Source: Chlorocebus sabaeus
Taxonomy: Eukaryota; Chordata; Mammalia; Primates; Cercopithecidae
Reading direction: 5' to 3'
Length of the DNA: 64,000 bases
Assembly (NCBI RefSeq): GCF_047675955.1
Contig: NW_027328070.1
Coordinates: 558,001 to 622,000, forward strand
The position numbers were made by a program, and so were the translations under genes. Every line of letters begins with the position of its first letter. The stretch's first letter is position 1. This document shows positions 1 to 8,845 of the stretch, piece after piece. Under the pieces are notes generated by a model. It made no database searches, was not told the DNA's origin, and was given only the letters and a program-made list of their open reading frames with translations.

Positions 1-785
1 CTTTCGCTAAGACTGTTCATGTCGAATTTTCAAAGTGATAATTGGAATCCCATAGAGGGCTATGGTGAAAAAGGAAATATCCTAAGGTAAAAACTGAAAA
101 GTAGGTTTCTGAGAAAATGTTTTGTGTTCTGTTAATTCATCTTACAGAGTTACAGCTTTACCCTCAAGAAGCCTTTCGCTAAGACTTTTCTTCTGGAATT
201 TGCAAAGTGATATTTGGAAACCCTATAGCCCTATGGTGAAAATGGAAATATCCTAAGATAAAAAACGAAAAGAAGGTTTCTGAGAAACTTCTTTGAATTC
301 TTTTAATTCATCTTACATATTTACAGCTTTTATCTCCAGAATCCTTTCGCTAAGACTGTTCTTGTGGAATTTGCAAAATGTTTTTGGAAGCCCATAGAGG
401 GCTATGCTGAAAAAGGAAATATCCTACGATAAAAACTGAAAAGAAGATTTCTGAGAAACTGCTTTGTGTTCTGTTAATTCATCTCAGAGAGTTACAGCTT
501 TCCCTCAAGAAGTCTTTCACAAAGACTGTTCTTGTGTAATTTGCAAAGTGATATTTGGAAGACCATAGAGGGATATGTTGAAAAAGGAAATATAGTAAGA
601 TAAAATCCGAAAAGAAGCTTTCTGAGAAACTGCTTTGTGTTCTGTTAATTCATCTCAAAGTGTCACAGATTTCCCCTCATGAGGCCGTTCACTAAGACTG
701 TTCTTCTGAAATTTGGAAAGTGATATTTAGAATCTCATCGAGGGCAATGGTGAAAAAGGAAATATTTTCTGATACAAACTGTAAA

Positions 786-956
786 GAAGTTTTCTGATAA
801 ACTGCTTTGTGTTCTGTTAGTTCATCTCACAGTGTTACAGCTTTCCCCTCAAGGAGCCGTTAACTAAGACTGTTTTGTGAAATTTGCAAAGTGATATTTG
901 GAAGCCCATAGAGGGCTAAGGTGAAAAAGGAAATATCTTCCGCTAAAAACTGGAAA
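786..956. repeat. Hybrid monomer M5/13 in copy A (23-mer deletion junction)
   Basis: The left part, with ttctgataaactgc and tagttcatctcac, is M5. The right part, with aaggagccgttaactaag and gggctaaggtg, is M13. In B1 the crossover would join bases near 4781-4794 to 6151-6164, a 1370-bp offset equal to eight monomers. Copy A has two private bases in the left part (gaagttttctg and cacagtgtt) that the C hybrids lack. Confidence 0.9.
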
Positions 957-1798
957 GAACCATTCTGAGAAAATGCGGTGTGTTCTGTTAGTACATATCA
1001 CCGAGGTACAGCTTTCCTCTCAAGAAGCCTTTCGCTAAGACTGTTCTTGTGGGATTTCCAAAGTGATATTTGGAAGCCCATAGAGGGCTATAGTGAAAAA
1101 GGAAATATCTTCAGTTAAATACTGGAAAGAAGCTTTCTGAAAGACTGCTTTGTGTTCTGTTAATTCATCTCACAGAGTTACAGCTTCCCCCCTCAAGAAG
1201 CCTTTCGCTAAGACTGTTCTTGTGGAATTTGCAAAGTCATATTTGGAAGCCCATAGAGGACTATGGTGAAAAAGGAACTAACTTCCGTTAAAAACTGGAA
1301 AGAAGATTTGTGAGAAACTGCTTTGTGTTCTGTTAATTCAACTCACAGAGTTACAGATTTCCCCTTCAGAAGCCTTTCGCTAAGACTGTTCTTCTGGAAT
1401 TTGCAAAGTGATATTTGGAAGCCCATGGAGGGCTACGGTGAAAAGGGAAATAACTTCCGTTAAAAACTGGAAAGAAGCTTTCTGAGAAACTGCCGTGTGT
1501 TCTGTTAATACATCTCACCGAGTTACAGCTTTCCCCTCAAGAAGCCTTTCTATAAGACTGTTCTTGTGGAATTTGCAAAGTGATACTTGGAAGCCCATAG
1601 GGGGCTATTTTTAAAATGGAAATATCCTAGGATAAAAACCGAAAAGAAGCTGTCTGAGAAACTGCTTTGTGTTGTGTTAGTTCATCTCACAGTGTTACAG
1701 CTTTCCCCTCAAGAAGCCCTTCACTAAGACTGTTCTTGTGAAATTTGCAAACTGATATTTGTAATCCCATAGAGGACTTTGGTGAAAAAGGAAATATC

Positions 1799-1815
1799 TT
1801 TCGTTAAAAACTGGA
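1799..1815 (+). promoter_or_regulatory. CENP-B-box-like sequence at the end of M18, copy A
   Basis: The bases tttcgttaaaaactgga match YTTCGTTGGAARCGGGA at 14 of 17 positions and 8 of 9 core positions; the core miss is CGGG read as CTGG. It lies about 18 bp downstream of where the CENP-B box normally sits, so it may be chance. It recurs in M18 of every copy. Confidence 0.25.
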
Positions 1816-4046
1816 AAGAAGATTTCTGAGAAACTGCTTTGTGTTCTGTTAATTCATCTCAGAGAGTTACAGATTTCCCCTCAAGAGGCCGTTCACTAAG
1901 ACTGTTCTTGTGGAATTTGCAAAGTGATATTTTGAAGCCCATAGTGGACTATGGTGAAAAAGGAAATATCTTCCGCTAAAAACTGGAAAGAACCTTTCTG
2001 AGAAACTGCTTTGTGTTCCGTTAATTAATCTCACAGAGTTACAGCTTTCCTATCATGAAGCCGATCACTAAGGCTGTTCTTTTGGAATATGCAAAGTGAT
2101 ATTTGGAAGCCCATAGAGGGCTACGGTGAAAAAGGAAATATCCTAAGACAAAAACTGAAAAGAAGCTTTCTGAGAAACTGCTTTGTGTTCTGTTAATTCA
2201 TCTCACAGAGTTACATTTCCCTCTAAAAGCCTTTCGCTAAGGCTGTTGTCGAATTTGCAAAGTGATATTTGGAAGCCCATAGAGGGCTATGGTGAAAAAG
2301 GAAATATCTTCAGTTAAAAACTGGAAAGAAGCTTTCTGAGAAACTGCCATGTGTTCTGATAATAGACCTCACCCAGTTACAGCTTTCCCTTCAAGAAGCC
2401 TTTCGCTAAGACTGTTGTTGTGGGATTTGCAAAATGATATTTGGAAGCCCATAGAGCGCTATGGTGAAAAAGGAAATATCTTCTGTTACAAAGCGGAAAG
2501 AAGCTTTCTGAGAAACTCCTTTTTGTTCTGTTAATTCACCTCAAAGAGTTACAGCTTTCCACTCAATAATTCTTTCGCTAAGACTGTTCTTGTGGAATTT
2601 GCAAAGTGAGATTTGGAAGCCCATAGAGGTCTATGGTGAAAAAGGAAATATCGTAAGATAAAAACTGAAAAGAAGCTTTCTGAGAAATTGCTTTGTGTTC
2701 TGTTAATTCATCTCACATAGTTACAACATTTCCCTCTAAAAGCCTTTCGCTAAGACTGTTCTTGTGGAATTTGCAAAGTGATATTTGGAAGCCCATACTG
2801 GGTTATGTTGAAAAAGGAAATATCTTCGGTTAAAAACTGAAAAGAAGCTTTTTGAGAAACTGCTTTGTGTTCTGTTAATTCATCTCACAGAGTTACAACT
2901 TTCCCCTCAGGAAGCCTTTTGCTAAGACTGTTCTTGTGAAACTTGCAAAGTGATATTTGGAAGCCCATAGAGGGCTACGGTGAAAAAGGAAATATCCTCC
3001 GTTAGAAACTGGAAAGAAGCTATCTGAGAAACTGCTTTGTGTTCTGTTAATTCATCTCACAGAGTTACAGTTTTCCCCTCCAGAAGTCTTTCGCTTCCAC
3101 AGTTCTTGTGGAATTTGCATAGTGATATTTGTAATCCCATAGAGGGCTATGGTGAAAATGGAAATACCTTCAATTAAAAAATGAAAAGAAGCTTTCCGAG
3201 AAACTGCTTTGTGTTCTGTTAATTCATCTCAAAGAATTACAGCTTTCCCCTCAAGAAGCCTTCTGCTAAGACTGTTTTTGAGGAATTCCCAAAGTGATAT
3301 GTGGAAGCCCATAGAGGGCTAGGGTGAAAATGGAAATATCCTAAGATACTTACCGAAGAGAAGCTGTCTGAAAAACTGCTTTGTGTTCTGTTAGTTCATC
3401 TCACAGAGCTACAGCTTTTCCCTCAAGAAGCCGTTCATTAAGACTGTTTTGTGAAATTTGGAAAGTGATATTTGGAAACCCATAGAGGACTATGGTGAAA
3501 AAGGAAATATCTTCCGTTAAAAACTGGAAAGAAGCATTCTGTGAAAATGCCGTGTCTTCTGTTAATACGTCTCACTGAGTTACAGCTTTCCTCTCAAGAA
3601 GCCTTTCGCTAAGACTGTTCTTGTGGGATTTGCAATGTGATATTTGGAAGCCCATAGAGGACTATGGTGAGAAAGGAAATATCCTCCGTTAAAAACTGGA
3701 AAGAAGATTTGTGAGAAAATGCTTTGTGTTCTGTTAATTCATCTCACAGAGTTAGAGCTTTCCCCTCAAGAAGCCTTTCGCTAAGACTGTTCTTGTGGAA
3801 TTTGCAAAGTGATATTTGGAAGCCCATAGAGGTCTATGGTGAAAAAGGAAATATCCTCAGTTAAAAACTGGAAAGAAGCTTTCTGAGAAACTGCTTTGTG
3901 TTCAGTTAGTTCCTCTCACAGAGTTACAGCTTTCCCCTCAAGAAGGCTTTCGCTAAGACTGTTCATGTCGAATTTTCAAAGTGATAATTGGAATCCCATA
4001 GAGGGCTATGGTGAAAAAGGAAATATCCTAAGGTAAAAACTGAAAA

Positions 4047-4217
4047 GTAGGTTTCTGAGAAAATGTTTTGTGTTCTGTTAATTCATCTTACAGAGTTACA
4101 GCTTTACCCTCAAGAAGCCTTTCGCTAAGACTTTTCTTCTGGAATTTGCAAAGTGATATTTGGAAACCCTATAGCCCTATGGTGAAAATGGAAATATCCT
4201 AAGATAAAAAACGAAAA
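4047..4217. repeat. Alpha-satellite monomer M1 (reference copy B1)
   Basis: 171 bp. Diagnostic bases are gtaggtttctg at the start, acttttcttctgg, and accctatagccctatgg. The pJ-alpha box has one mismatch (gaaaatggaa). Present in every HOR form except the 22-mer. Confidence 0.9.
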
Positions 4218-4388
4218 GAAGGTTTCTGAGAAACTTCTTTGAATTCTTTTAATTCATCTTACAGATTTACAGCTTTTATCTCCAGAATCCTTTCGCTAAG
4301 ACTGTTCTTGTGGAATTTGCAAAATGTTTTTGGAAGCCCATAGAGGGCTATGCTGAAAAAGGAAATATCCTACGATAAAAACTGAAAA
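4218..4388. repeat. Alpha-satellite monomer M2 (reference copy B1)
   Basis: 171 bp. Diagnostic bases are acttctttgaattctttt, which holds an EcoRI site at 4241, ttttatctccagaatcc, and gcaaaatgtttttgg. Absent from the 22-mer unit. Confidence 0.9.
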
Positions 4389-4560
4389 GAAGCTTTCTGA
4401 GAAACTGCTTTGTGTTCTGTTAATTCATCTCAGAGAGTTACAGCTTTCCCCTCAAGAAGTCTTTCACAAAGACTGTTCTTGTGTAATTTGCAAAGTGATA
4501 TTTGGAAGACCATAGAGGGCTATGTTGAAAAAGGAAATATAGTAAGATAAAATCCGAAAA
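4389..4560. repeat. Alpha-satellite monomer M3 (reference copy B1)
   Basis: 172 bp. Diagnostic bases are ctcagagagttac, gtctttcacaaagac, cttgtgtaatttgc and gaaatatagtaagat. It is the first monomer of the 22-mer unit and the left partner of the T1 hybrid at 36284-36455. Confidence 0.9.
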
Positions 4561-4732
4561 GAAGCTTTCTGAGAAACTGCTTTGTGTTCTGTTAATTCAT
4601 CTCAAAGTGTCACAGATTTCCCCTCATGAGGCCGTTCACTAAGACTGTTCTTCTGAAATTTGGAAAGTGATATTTAGAATCTCATAGAGGGCAATGGTGA
4701 AAAAGGAAATATTTTCCGATACAAACTGTAAA
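4561..4732. repeat. Alpha-satellite monomer M4 (reference copy B1)
   Basis: 172 bp. Diagnostic bases are aaagtgtcacagatttc, catgaggccgttcac, cttctgaaatttgg and gaatctcatagagggc. Copies A and C have catcgaggg here, a marker linked to the 23-mer deletion. Confidence 0.9.
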
Positions 4733-4904
4733 GAAGCTTTCTGATAAACTGCTTTGTGTTCTGTTAGTTCATCTCACAGAGTTACAGCTTTCCCTTCAAG
4801 AAGCAGTTCACTGAGACTATTCTTGCGAAATTTGCAAAGTGATATTAGAAAACTCCTAGAGGGCTATGGTGAAAAAGGAAATATCTTCCGTTAAAAACTG
4901 GAAA
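4733..4904. repeat. Alpha-satellite monomer M5 (reference copy B1)
   Basis: 172 bp. Diagnostic bases are ttctgataaactgc, gaagcagttcactgag and gatattagaaaactcc. Its left part survives in the 23-mer as the left half of hybrid M5/13; its right part is lost there. Confidence 0.9.
4864..4880. promoter_or_regulatory. pJ-alpha (A-type) box, representative of one per monomer
   Basis: The bases ctatggtgaaaaaggaa are the reverse complement of the pJ-alpha motif TTCCTTTTYCACCRTAG as I recall it. The same 17 bp, or a version with one or two changes, occurs at this position in nearly every monomer of the window; M17 is the clearest degraded one. In human alpha satellite, A-type monomers carry this box where B-type monomers carry the CENP-B box. 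Protein binding here is inference. Confidence 0.75.
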
Positions 4905-5076
4905 GAAGCTTTTTGAGAAACTGCCGTGTGTTCTGTTAAAGCATCTCACCGAGTTACAGCTTTCCCCTCAAGAAGGCTTTCGCTAAGACTGTTCTTGTGG
5001 GATTTGCAAAGTGATATTTGGAAGTCCCTAGAGGGCTATGGTGAAAAAGGAAATATCTTTCGTTAAAAACTGGAAA
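4905..5076. repeat. Alpha-satellite monomer M6 (reference copy B1)
   Basis: 172 bp. Diagnostic bases are actgccgtgtgttctg, ttaaagcatctcaccg and gaagtccctagaggg. It ends with the CENP-B-box-like tttcgttaaaaactgga at 5058-5074. Present only in 31-mer and 22-mer forms. Confidence 0.9.
5058..5074 (+). promoter_or_regulatory. CENP-B-box-like sequence at the end of M6, copy B1
   Basis: The same 17 bp as at the end of M18 (7116-7132 in B1; 10373-10389 and 12430-12446 in B2). The 31-mer therefore has two per HOR, and the 23-mer, which lacks M6, has one. CENP-B binding is not established for this variant. Confidence 0.25.
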
Positions 5077-5248
5077 GAAGATATCTGAGAAACTGCTTTG
5101 TGTTCTGTTAATTCATCTCACAGAGTTACAGTTTTCCCCTCCAGAAGTCTTTCGCTTCCACTGTTCTTGTGGAATTTGCATAGTGATATTTGGAATCCCA
5201 TAGAGGGCTATGGTGAAAATGGAAATAACTTCAGTTAAAAAATGAAAA
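5077..5248. repeat. Alpha-satellite monomer M7 (reference copy B1)
   Basis: 172 bp. Diagnostic bases are gttttcccctccagaagtc, tcgcttccactg and gcatagtgatatttgg. It is a close relative of M26 and the first monomer of the duplicated block M7-M9 / M26-M28. Confidence 0.9.
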
Positions 5249-5420
5249 GAAGCTTTCCGAGAAACTGCTTTGTGTTCTGTTAATTCATCTCAAAGAGTTA
5301 CAGCTTTCCCCTCAAGAAGCCTTCCGCTAAGACTGTTTTTGAGGAATTTCCAAAGTGATATGTGGAAGCCCATAGAGGGCTATGGTGAAAATGGAAATAT
5401 CGTAAGATACTTACCGAAAA
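5249..5420. repeat. Alpha-satellite monomer M8 (reference copy B1)
   Basis: 172 bp. Diagnostic bases are gctttccgagaaac, ccttccgctaag, tttttgaggaatttcc and gatatgtgg. It is a close relative of M27 but has gaatttcc where M27 has the EcoRI site gaattccc. A non-genic 61-codon open frame runs from here into M9. Confidence 0.9.
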
Positions 5421-5591
5421 GAAGCTGTCTGAAAAACTGCTTTGTGTTCTGTTAGTTCATCTCACAGAGCTACAGCTTTTCCCTCAAGAAGCCGTTCACT
5501 AAGACTGTTTTGTGAAATTTGCAAAGTGATATTTGGAAGCCCATAGAGGGCTAAGGTGAAAAAGGAAATATCTTCCGTTAAAAACTGGAAA
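5421..5591. repeat. Alpha-satellite monomer M9 (reference copy B1)
   Basis: 171 bp. Diagnostic bases are gctgtctgaaaaactgc, agagctacagcttttcc and actgttttgtgaaattt. Its left part resembles M28 and its right part (gggctaaggtg) resembles M13. Confidence 0.88.
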
Positions 5592-5762
5592 GAACCATTC
5601 TGAGAAAATGCGGTGTGTTCTGTTAGTACATATCACCGAGCTACAGCTTTCCCCTCAGGAAGCCGTTCACTAAGACTGTTCTTGTGGAATTGCAAAGTGA
5701 TATTTGGAGGCACATAGAGGGCAATGGTGAAAAAGGAAACATCCTAAGATAAAAACTGAAAA
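5592..5762. repeat. Alpha-satellite monomer M10 (reference copy B1)
   Basis: 171 bp. Diagnostic bases are gaaccattctgag, aaaatgcggtgtg, acatatcaccgagc and ggaggcacatagag. Its first 55 bp or so are almost the same as M14. Confidence 0.88.
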
Positions 5763-5931
5763 GAAGCTTTCTGAGAAACTGCTTTGTGTTCTGTTAATTC
5801 AACTCACAGTTACTCTTTTACCTCAGGAAGCCTTTCGCTAAGGCTGTTGTTGTGGAATTTACAAAGTGATATTTTGAAGCCCATAGAGGGCTATGGTGAA
5901 AAAGGAAATACCTTCAGTTAAAAACTGAAAA
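5763..5931. repeat. Alpha-satellite monomer M11 (reference copy B1), 169 bp
   Basis: Slightly short: the agag of cacagagttac is reduced to cacagttactc. Other diagnostic bases are ggctgttgttgtgg, gaatttacaaagtg and gatattttgaagc. Present only where the M5-M13 block is retained. Confidence 0.88.
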
Positions 5932-6103
5932 GAAGCTTTCTGAGAAACTGCTTTGTGTTCTGTTAATTCATCTCAAAGAGTTACTGCTTTTGCCTCAAGA
6001 ATCCTTCCGCTAAGACTGTTTTTGTGGAATTTCCAAAGTGATATTTCGATACCCATAGTAGGCTATGGTGAAAATGGAAATATCCTAAGATAAAAACCGA
6101 AAA
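5932..6103. repeat. Alpha-satellite monomer M12 (reference copy B1)
   Basis: 172 bp. Diagnostic bases are gttactgcttttgcc, aatccttccgctaag and atttcgatacccatagtagg. B1 has gtttttgtgg where B2 and later 31-mers have gttttcgtgg. Confidence 0.88.
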
Positions 6104-6273
6104 GAAGCTGTATGGAAAGCTGCTTTGTGTTTTGTTAGTTCACTCACAGAGTTACAGCTTTCCCCTCAAGGAGCCGTTAACTAAGACTGTTTTGTGAAAT
6201 TTGCAAAGTGATATTTGGAAGCCCATAGAGGGCTAAGGTGAAAAAGGAAATATCTTCCGCTAAAAACTGGAAA
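6104..6273. repeat. Alpha-satellite monomer M13 (reference copy B1), 170 bp
   Basis: Diagnostic bases are gctgtatggaaagctgc, gttttgttagttcactc, aaggagccgttaactaag and gggctaaggtg. Its right part is the right half of the M5/13 hybrid in all 23-mer copies. Confidence 0.88.
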
Positions 6274-6445
6274 GAACCATTCTGAGAAAATGCGGTGTGT
6301 TCTGTTAGTACATATCACCGAGGTACAGCTTTCCTCTCAAGAAGCCTTTCGCTAAGACTGTTCTTGTGGGATTTCCAAAGTGATATTTGGAAGCCCATAG
6401 AGGGCTATAGTGAAAAAGGAAATATCTTCAGTTAAATACTGGAAA
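6274..6445. repeat. Alpha-satellite monomer M14 (reference copy B1)
   Basis: 172 bp. Diagnostic bases are gaaccattctgag, accgaggtacagc, gtgggatttccaaag and gggctatagtg. It begins the M14-M24 block that is common to every HOR form in the window. Confidence 0.9.
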
Positions 6446-6618
6446 GAAGCTTTCTGAAAGACTGCTTTGTGTTCTGTTAATTCATCTCACAGAGTTACAG
6501 CTTCCCCCCTCAAGAAGCCTTTCGCTAAGACTGTTCTTGTGGAATTTGCAAAGTCATATTTGGAAGCCCATAGAGGACTATGGTGAAAAAGGAACTAACT
6601 TCCGTTAAAAACTGGAAA
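6446..6618. repeat. Alpha-satellite monomer M15 (reference copy B1), 173 bp
   Basis: The longest monomer. Diagnostic bases are tctgaaagactgc, cttcccccctcaag, caaagtcatatttgg and ggaactaacttccg. Confidence 0.9.
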
Positions 6619-6790
6619 GAAGATTTGTGAGAAACTGCTTTGTGTTCTGTTAATTCAACTCACAGAGTTACAGATTTCCCCTTCAGAAGCCTTTCGCTAA
6701 GACTGTTCTTCTGGAATTTGCAAAGTGATATTTGGAAGCCCATGGAGGGCTACGGTGAAAAGGGAAATAACTTCCGTTAAAAACTGGAAA
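6619..6790. repeat. Alpha-satellite monomer M16 (reference copy B1)
   Basis: 172 bp. Diagnostic bases are agatttgtgagaaac, ttcaactcacag, atttccccttcag, ccatggagggctacgg and aaaagggaaataac. Confidence 0.9.
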
Positions 6791-6962
6791 GAAGCTTTCT
6801 GAGAAACTGCCGTGTGTTCTGTTAATACATCTCACCGAGTTACAGCTTTCCCCTCAAGAAGCCTTTCTATAAGACTGTTCTTGTGGAATTTGCAAAGTGA
6901 TACTTGGAAGCCCATAGGGGGCTATTTTTAAAATGGAAATATCCTAGGATAAAAACCGAAAA
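6791..6962. repeat. Alpha-satellite monomer M17 (reference copy B1)
   Basis: 172 bp. Diagnostic bases are actgccgtgtgttc, aatacatctcaccg, ctttctataagac, gatacttgg and ggctatttttaaaatgg. The pJ-alpha box is degraded: ggtgaa is replaced by tttta. The ataggggg / atagaggg difference separates B copies from T1, T3 and C copies. Confidence 0.88.
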
Positions 6963-7134
6963 GAAGCTGTCTGAGAAACTGCTTTGTGTTGTGTTAGTTC
7001 ATCTCACAGTGTTACAGCTTTCCCCTCAAGAAGCCCTTCACTAAGACTGTTCTTGTGAAATTTGCAAACTGATATTTGTAATCCCATAGAGGACTTTGGT
7101 GAAAAAGGAAATATCTTTCGTTAAAAACTGGAAA
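6963..7134. repeat. Alpha-satellite monomer M18 (reference copy B1)
   Basis: 172 bp. Diagnostic bases are gtgttgtgttag, cacagtgttacag, gcccttcactaag and gcaaactgatatttg. It ends with the CENP-B-box-like tttcgttaaaaactgga at 7116-7132. Confidence 0.9.
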
Positions 7135-7306
7135 GAAGATTTCTGAGAAACTGCTTTGTGTTCTGTTAATTCATCTCAGAGAGTTACAGATTTCCCCTCA
7201 AGAGGCCGTTCACTAAGACTGTTCTTGTGGAATTTGCAAAGTGATATTTTGAAGCCCATAGTGGACTATGGTGAAAAAGGAAATATCTTCCGCTAAAAAC
7301 TGGAAA
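7135..7306. repeat. Alpha-satellite monomer M19 (reference copy B1)
   Basis: 172 bp. Diagnostic bases are agatttctgag, cagagagttacag, tcaagaggccgttcac and ccatagtggactatgg. Confidence 0.9.
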
Positions 7307-7478
7307 GAACCTTTCTGAGAAACTGCTTTGTGTTCCGTTAATTAATCTCACAGAGTTACAGCTTTCCTATCATGAAGCTGATCACTAAGGCTGTTCTTTT
7401 GGAATATGCAAAGTGATATTTGGAAGCCCATAGAGGGCTACGGTGAAAAAGGAAATATCCTAAGACAAAAACTGAAAA
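7307..7478. repeat. Alpha-satellite monomer M20 (reference copy B1)
   Basis: 172 bp. Diagnostic bases are gaacctttctgag, gttccgttaattaatc, ctatcatgaag, gatcactaaggctg and ttttggaatatgc. The equivalent monomer in B4 carries a substitution cluster at 23276-23292. Confidence 0.9.
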
Positions 7479-7644
7479 GAAGCTTTCTGAGAAACTGCTT
7501 TGTGTTCTGTTAATTCATCTCACAGAGTTACATTTCCCTCTAAAAGCCTTTCGCTAAGGCTGTTGTCGAATTTGCAAAGTGATATTTGGAAGCCCATAGA
7601 GGGCTATGGTGAAAAAGGAAATATCTTCAGTTAAAAACTGGAAA
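7479..7644. repeat. Alpha-satellite monomer M21 (reference copy B1), 166 bp
   Basis: The shortest monomer: gttacatttccctctaaaagcc is compressed and ggctgttgtcgaattt lacks several bases of the usual ctgttcttgtggaattt. The pJ-alpha box ctatggtgaaaaaggaa is intact. Confidence 0.9.
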
Positions 7645-7816
7645 GAAGCTTTCTGAGAAACTGCCATGTGTTCTGATAATAGACCTCACCCAGTTACAGC
7701 TTTCCCTTCAAGAAGCCTTTCGCTAAGACTGTTGTTGTGGGATTTGCAAAATGATATTTGGAAGCCCATAGAGCGCTATGGTGAAAAAGGAAATATCTTC
7801 TGTTACAAAGCGGAAA
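7645..7816. repeat. Alpha-satellite monomer M22 (reference copy B1)
   Basis: 172 bp. Diagnostic bases are actgccatgtgttctg, ataatagacctcacccag, gttgttgtggg and catagagcgctatgg. A non-genic 61-codon open frame starts at its atgtgttctg. T3 and C copies have ctcctgtt and cggaagg at its end. Confidence 0.9.
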
Positions 7817-7988
7817 GAAGCTTTCTGAGAAACTCCTTTTTGTTCTGTTAATTCACCTCAAAGAGTTACAGCTTTCCACTCAATAATTCTTTCGCTAAGA
7901 CTGTTCTTGTGGAATTTGCAAAGTGAGATTTGGAAGCCCATAGAGGTCTATGGTGAAAAAGGAAATATCGTAAGATAAAAACTGAAAA
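7817..7988. repeat. Alpha-satellite monomer M23 (reference copy B1)
   Basis: 172 bp. Diagnostic bases are aactcctttttgttc, ttcacctcaaag, actcaataattc, gtgagatttgg and aggtctatgg. Confidence 0.9.
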
Positions 7989-8158
7989 GAAGCTTTCTGA
8001 GAAATTGCTTTGTGTTCTGTTATCATCTCACATAGTTACAACATTTCCCTCTAAAAGCCTTTCGCTAAGACTGTTCTTGTGGAATTTGCAAAGTGATATT
8101 TGGAAGCCCATACTGGGTTATGTTGAAAAAGGAAATATCTTCGGTTAAAAACTGAAAA
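7989..8158. repeat. Alpha-satellite monomer M24 (reference copy B1), 170 bp here
   Basis: Normally 172 bp; B1 has lost two bases near 8022. Diagnostic bases are aattgctttgtg, cacatagttacaacatttcc, ccatactgggttatg and cttcggtt. It is the last monomer of the 22-mer unit. Confidence 0.9.
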
Positions 8159-8330
8159 GAAGCTTTTTGAGAAACTGCTTTGTGTTCTGTTAATTCATCT
8201 CACAGAGTTACAACTTTCCCCTCAGGAAGCCTTTCGCTAAGACTGTTCTTGTGAAACTTGCAAAGTGATATTTGGAAGCCCATAGAGGGCTACGGTGAAA
8301 AAGGAAATATCCTCCGTTAGAAACTGGAAA
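8159..8330. repeat. Alpha-satellite monomer M25 (reference copy B1)
   Basis: 172 bp. Diagnostic bases are gaagctttttgag, gttacaactttcc, gtgaaacttgc and cctccgttagaaac. C copies have ggctatggcg or ggctatggctta at its pJ-alpha box, which degrades that box. Confidence 0.9.
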
Positions 8331-8502
8331 GAAGCTATCTGAGAAACTGCTTTGTGTTCTGTTAATTCATCTCACAGAGTTACAGTTTTCCCCTCCAGAA
8401 GTCTTTCGCTTCCACAGTTCTTGTGGAATTTGCATAGTGATATTTGTAATCCCATAGAGGGCTATGGTGAAAATGGAAATACCTTCAATTAAAAAATGAA
8501 AA
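8331..8502. repeat. Alpha-satellite monomer M26 (reference copy B1)
   Basis: 172 bp. Diagnostic bases are gaagctatctgag, ccccctccag-like cccctccagaagtc, cgcttccacagttc, gcatagtgatatttgtaatc and taccttcaatt. B2-B5 have ttttgcttcc. A paralogue of M7. Confidence 0.9.
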
Positions 8503-8674
8503 GAAGCTTTCCGAGAAACTGCTTTGTGTTCTGTTAATTCATCTCAAAGAATTACAGCTTTCCCCTCAAGAAGCCTTCTGCTAAGACTGTTTTTGAGGAA
8601 TTCCCAAAGTGATATGTGGAAGCCCATAGAGGGCTAGGGTGAAAATGGAAATATCCTAAGATACTTACCGAAGA
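8503..8674. repeat. Alpha-satellite monomer M27 (reference copy B1)
   Basis: 172 bp. Diagnostic bases are gctttccgag, caaagaattacag, ccttctgctaag, gaggaattccc with an EcoRI site at 8598, and gggctagggtg. A paralogue of M8. B6 and C copies have ctatg in place of ctagg, which opens a non-genic 61-codon frame. Confidence 0.9.
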
Positions 8675-8845
8675 GAAGCTGTCTGAAAAACTGCTTTGTG
8701 TTCTGTTAGTTCATCTCACAGAGCTACAGCTTTTCCCTCAAGAAGCCGTTCATTAAGACTGTTTTGTGAAATTTGGAAAGTGATATTTGGAAACCCATAG
8801 AGGACTATGGTGAAAAAGGAAATATCTTCCGTTAAAAACTGGAAA
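8675..8845. repeat. Alpha-satellite monomer M28 (reference copy B1)
   Basis: 171 bp. Diagnostic bases are gctgtctgaaaaac, agagctacagc, gccgttcattaag, tttggaaagtg and ggaaacccatagaggac. A paralogue of M9. C1-C5 have atttgaaaaccc here, while T3 keeps atttggaaaccc. Confidence 0.9.

Larger units (their letters stand above)
1..3946. repeat. HOR copy A, 23-monomer form (M31 part, M1-M4, M5/13 hybrid, M14-M31 part)
   Basis: The anchor ctttcgctaagactgttcat at base 1 recurs at 3947, giving a period of 3946 bp. Relative to the 31-mer it lacks eight monomers; the join is the hybrid at 786-956. It shares the hybrid join and the M4 variant catcgaggg (near 736) with the C copies at the other end of the window. 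At M18 (ataggggg, near 1598) and M27 (ctagggtg, near 3319) it carries the B-type state. M3 has lost one C relative to other copies, which accounts for 3946 instead of 3947. Confidence 0.93.

Noticed and set aside
2349..2534. 61-codon open frame starting at the atgtgttctg of M22, repeated at about 7666, 12980, 18297, 23614, 28931, 34247, 41619, 45391, 49338, 53285, 57232 and 61179
   Set aside because: It is satellite sequence read in one frame. It recurs only because M22 recurs, spans a monomer boundary, matches no family I know, and has no gene context.
2821..2860. CENP-B-like cttcggttaaaaactga at the end of M24
   Set aside because: Only the TTCG half matches; the CGGG half is out of register, with two or more core mismatches.
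5270..5455. 61-codon open frame in M8/M9, with a sister frame in M27/M28 of B6, T3 and C copies (for example 35104, 46251, 50198)
   Set aside because: Same reasoning. The M27 version is open only where ctagg became ctatg, showing that stops come and go by neutral change.
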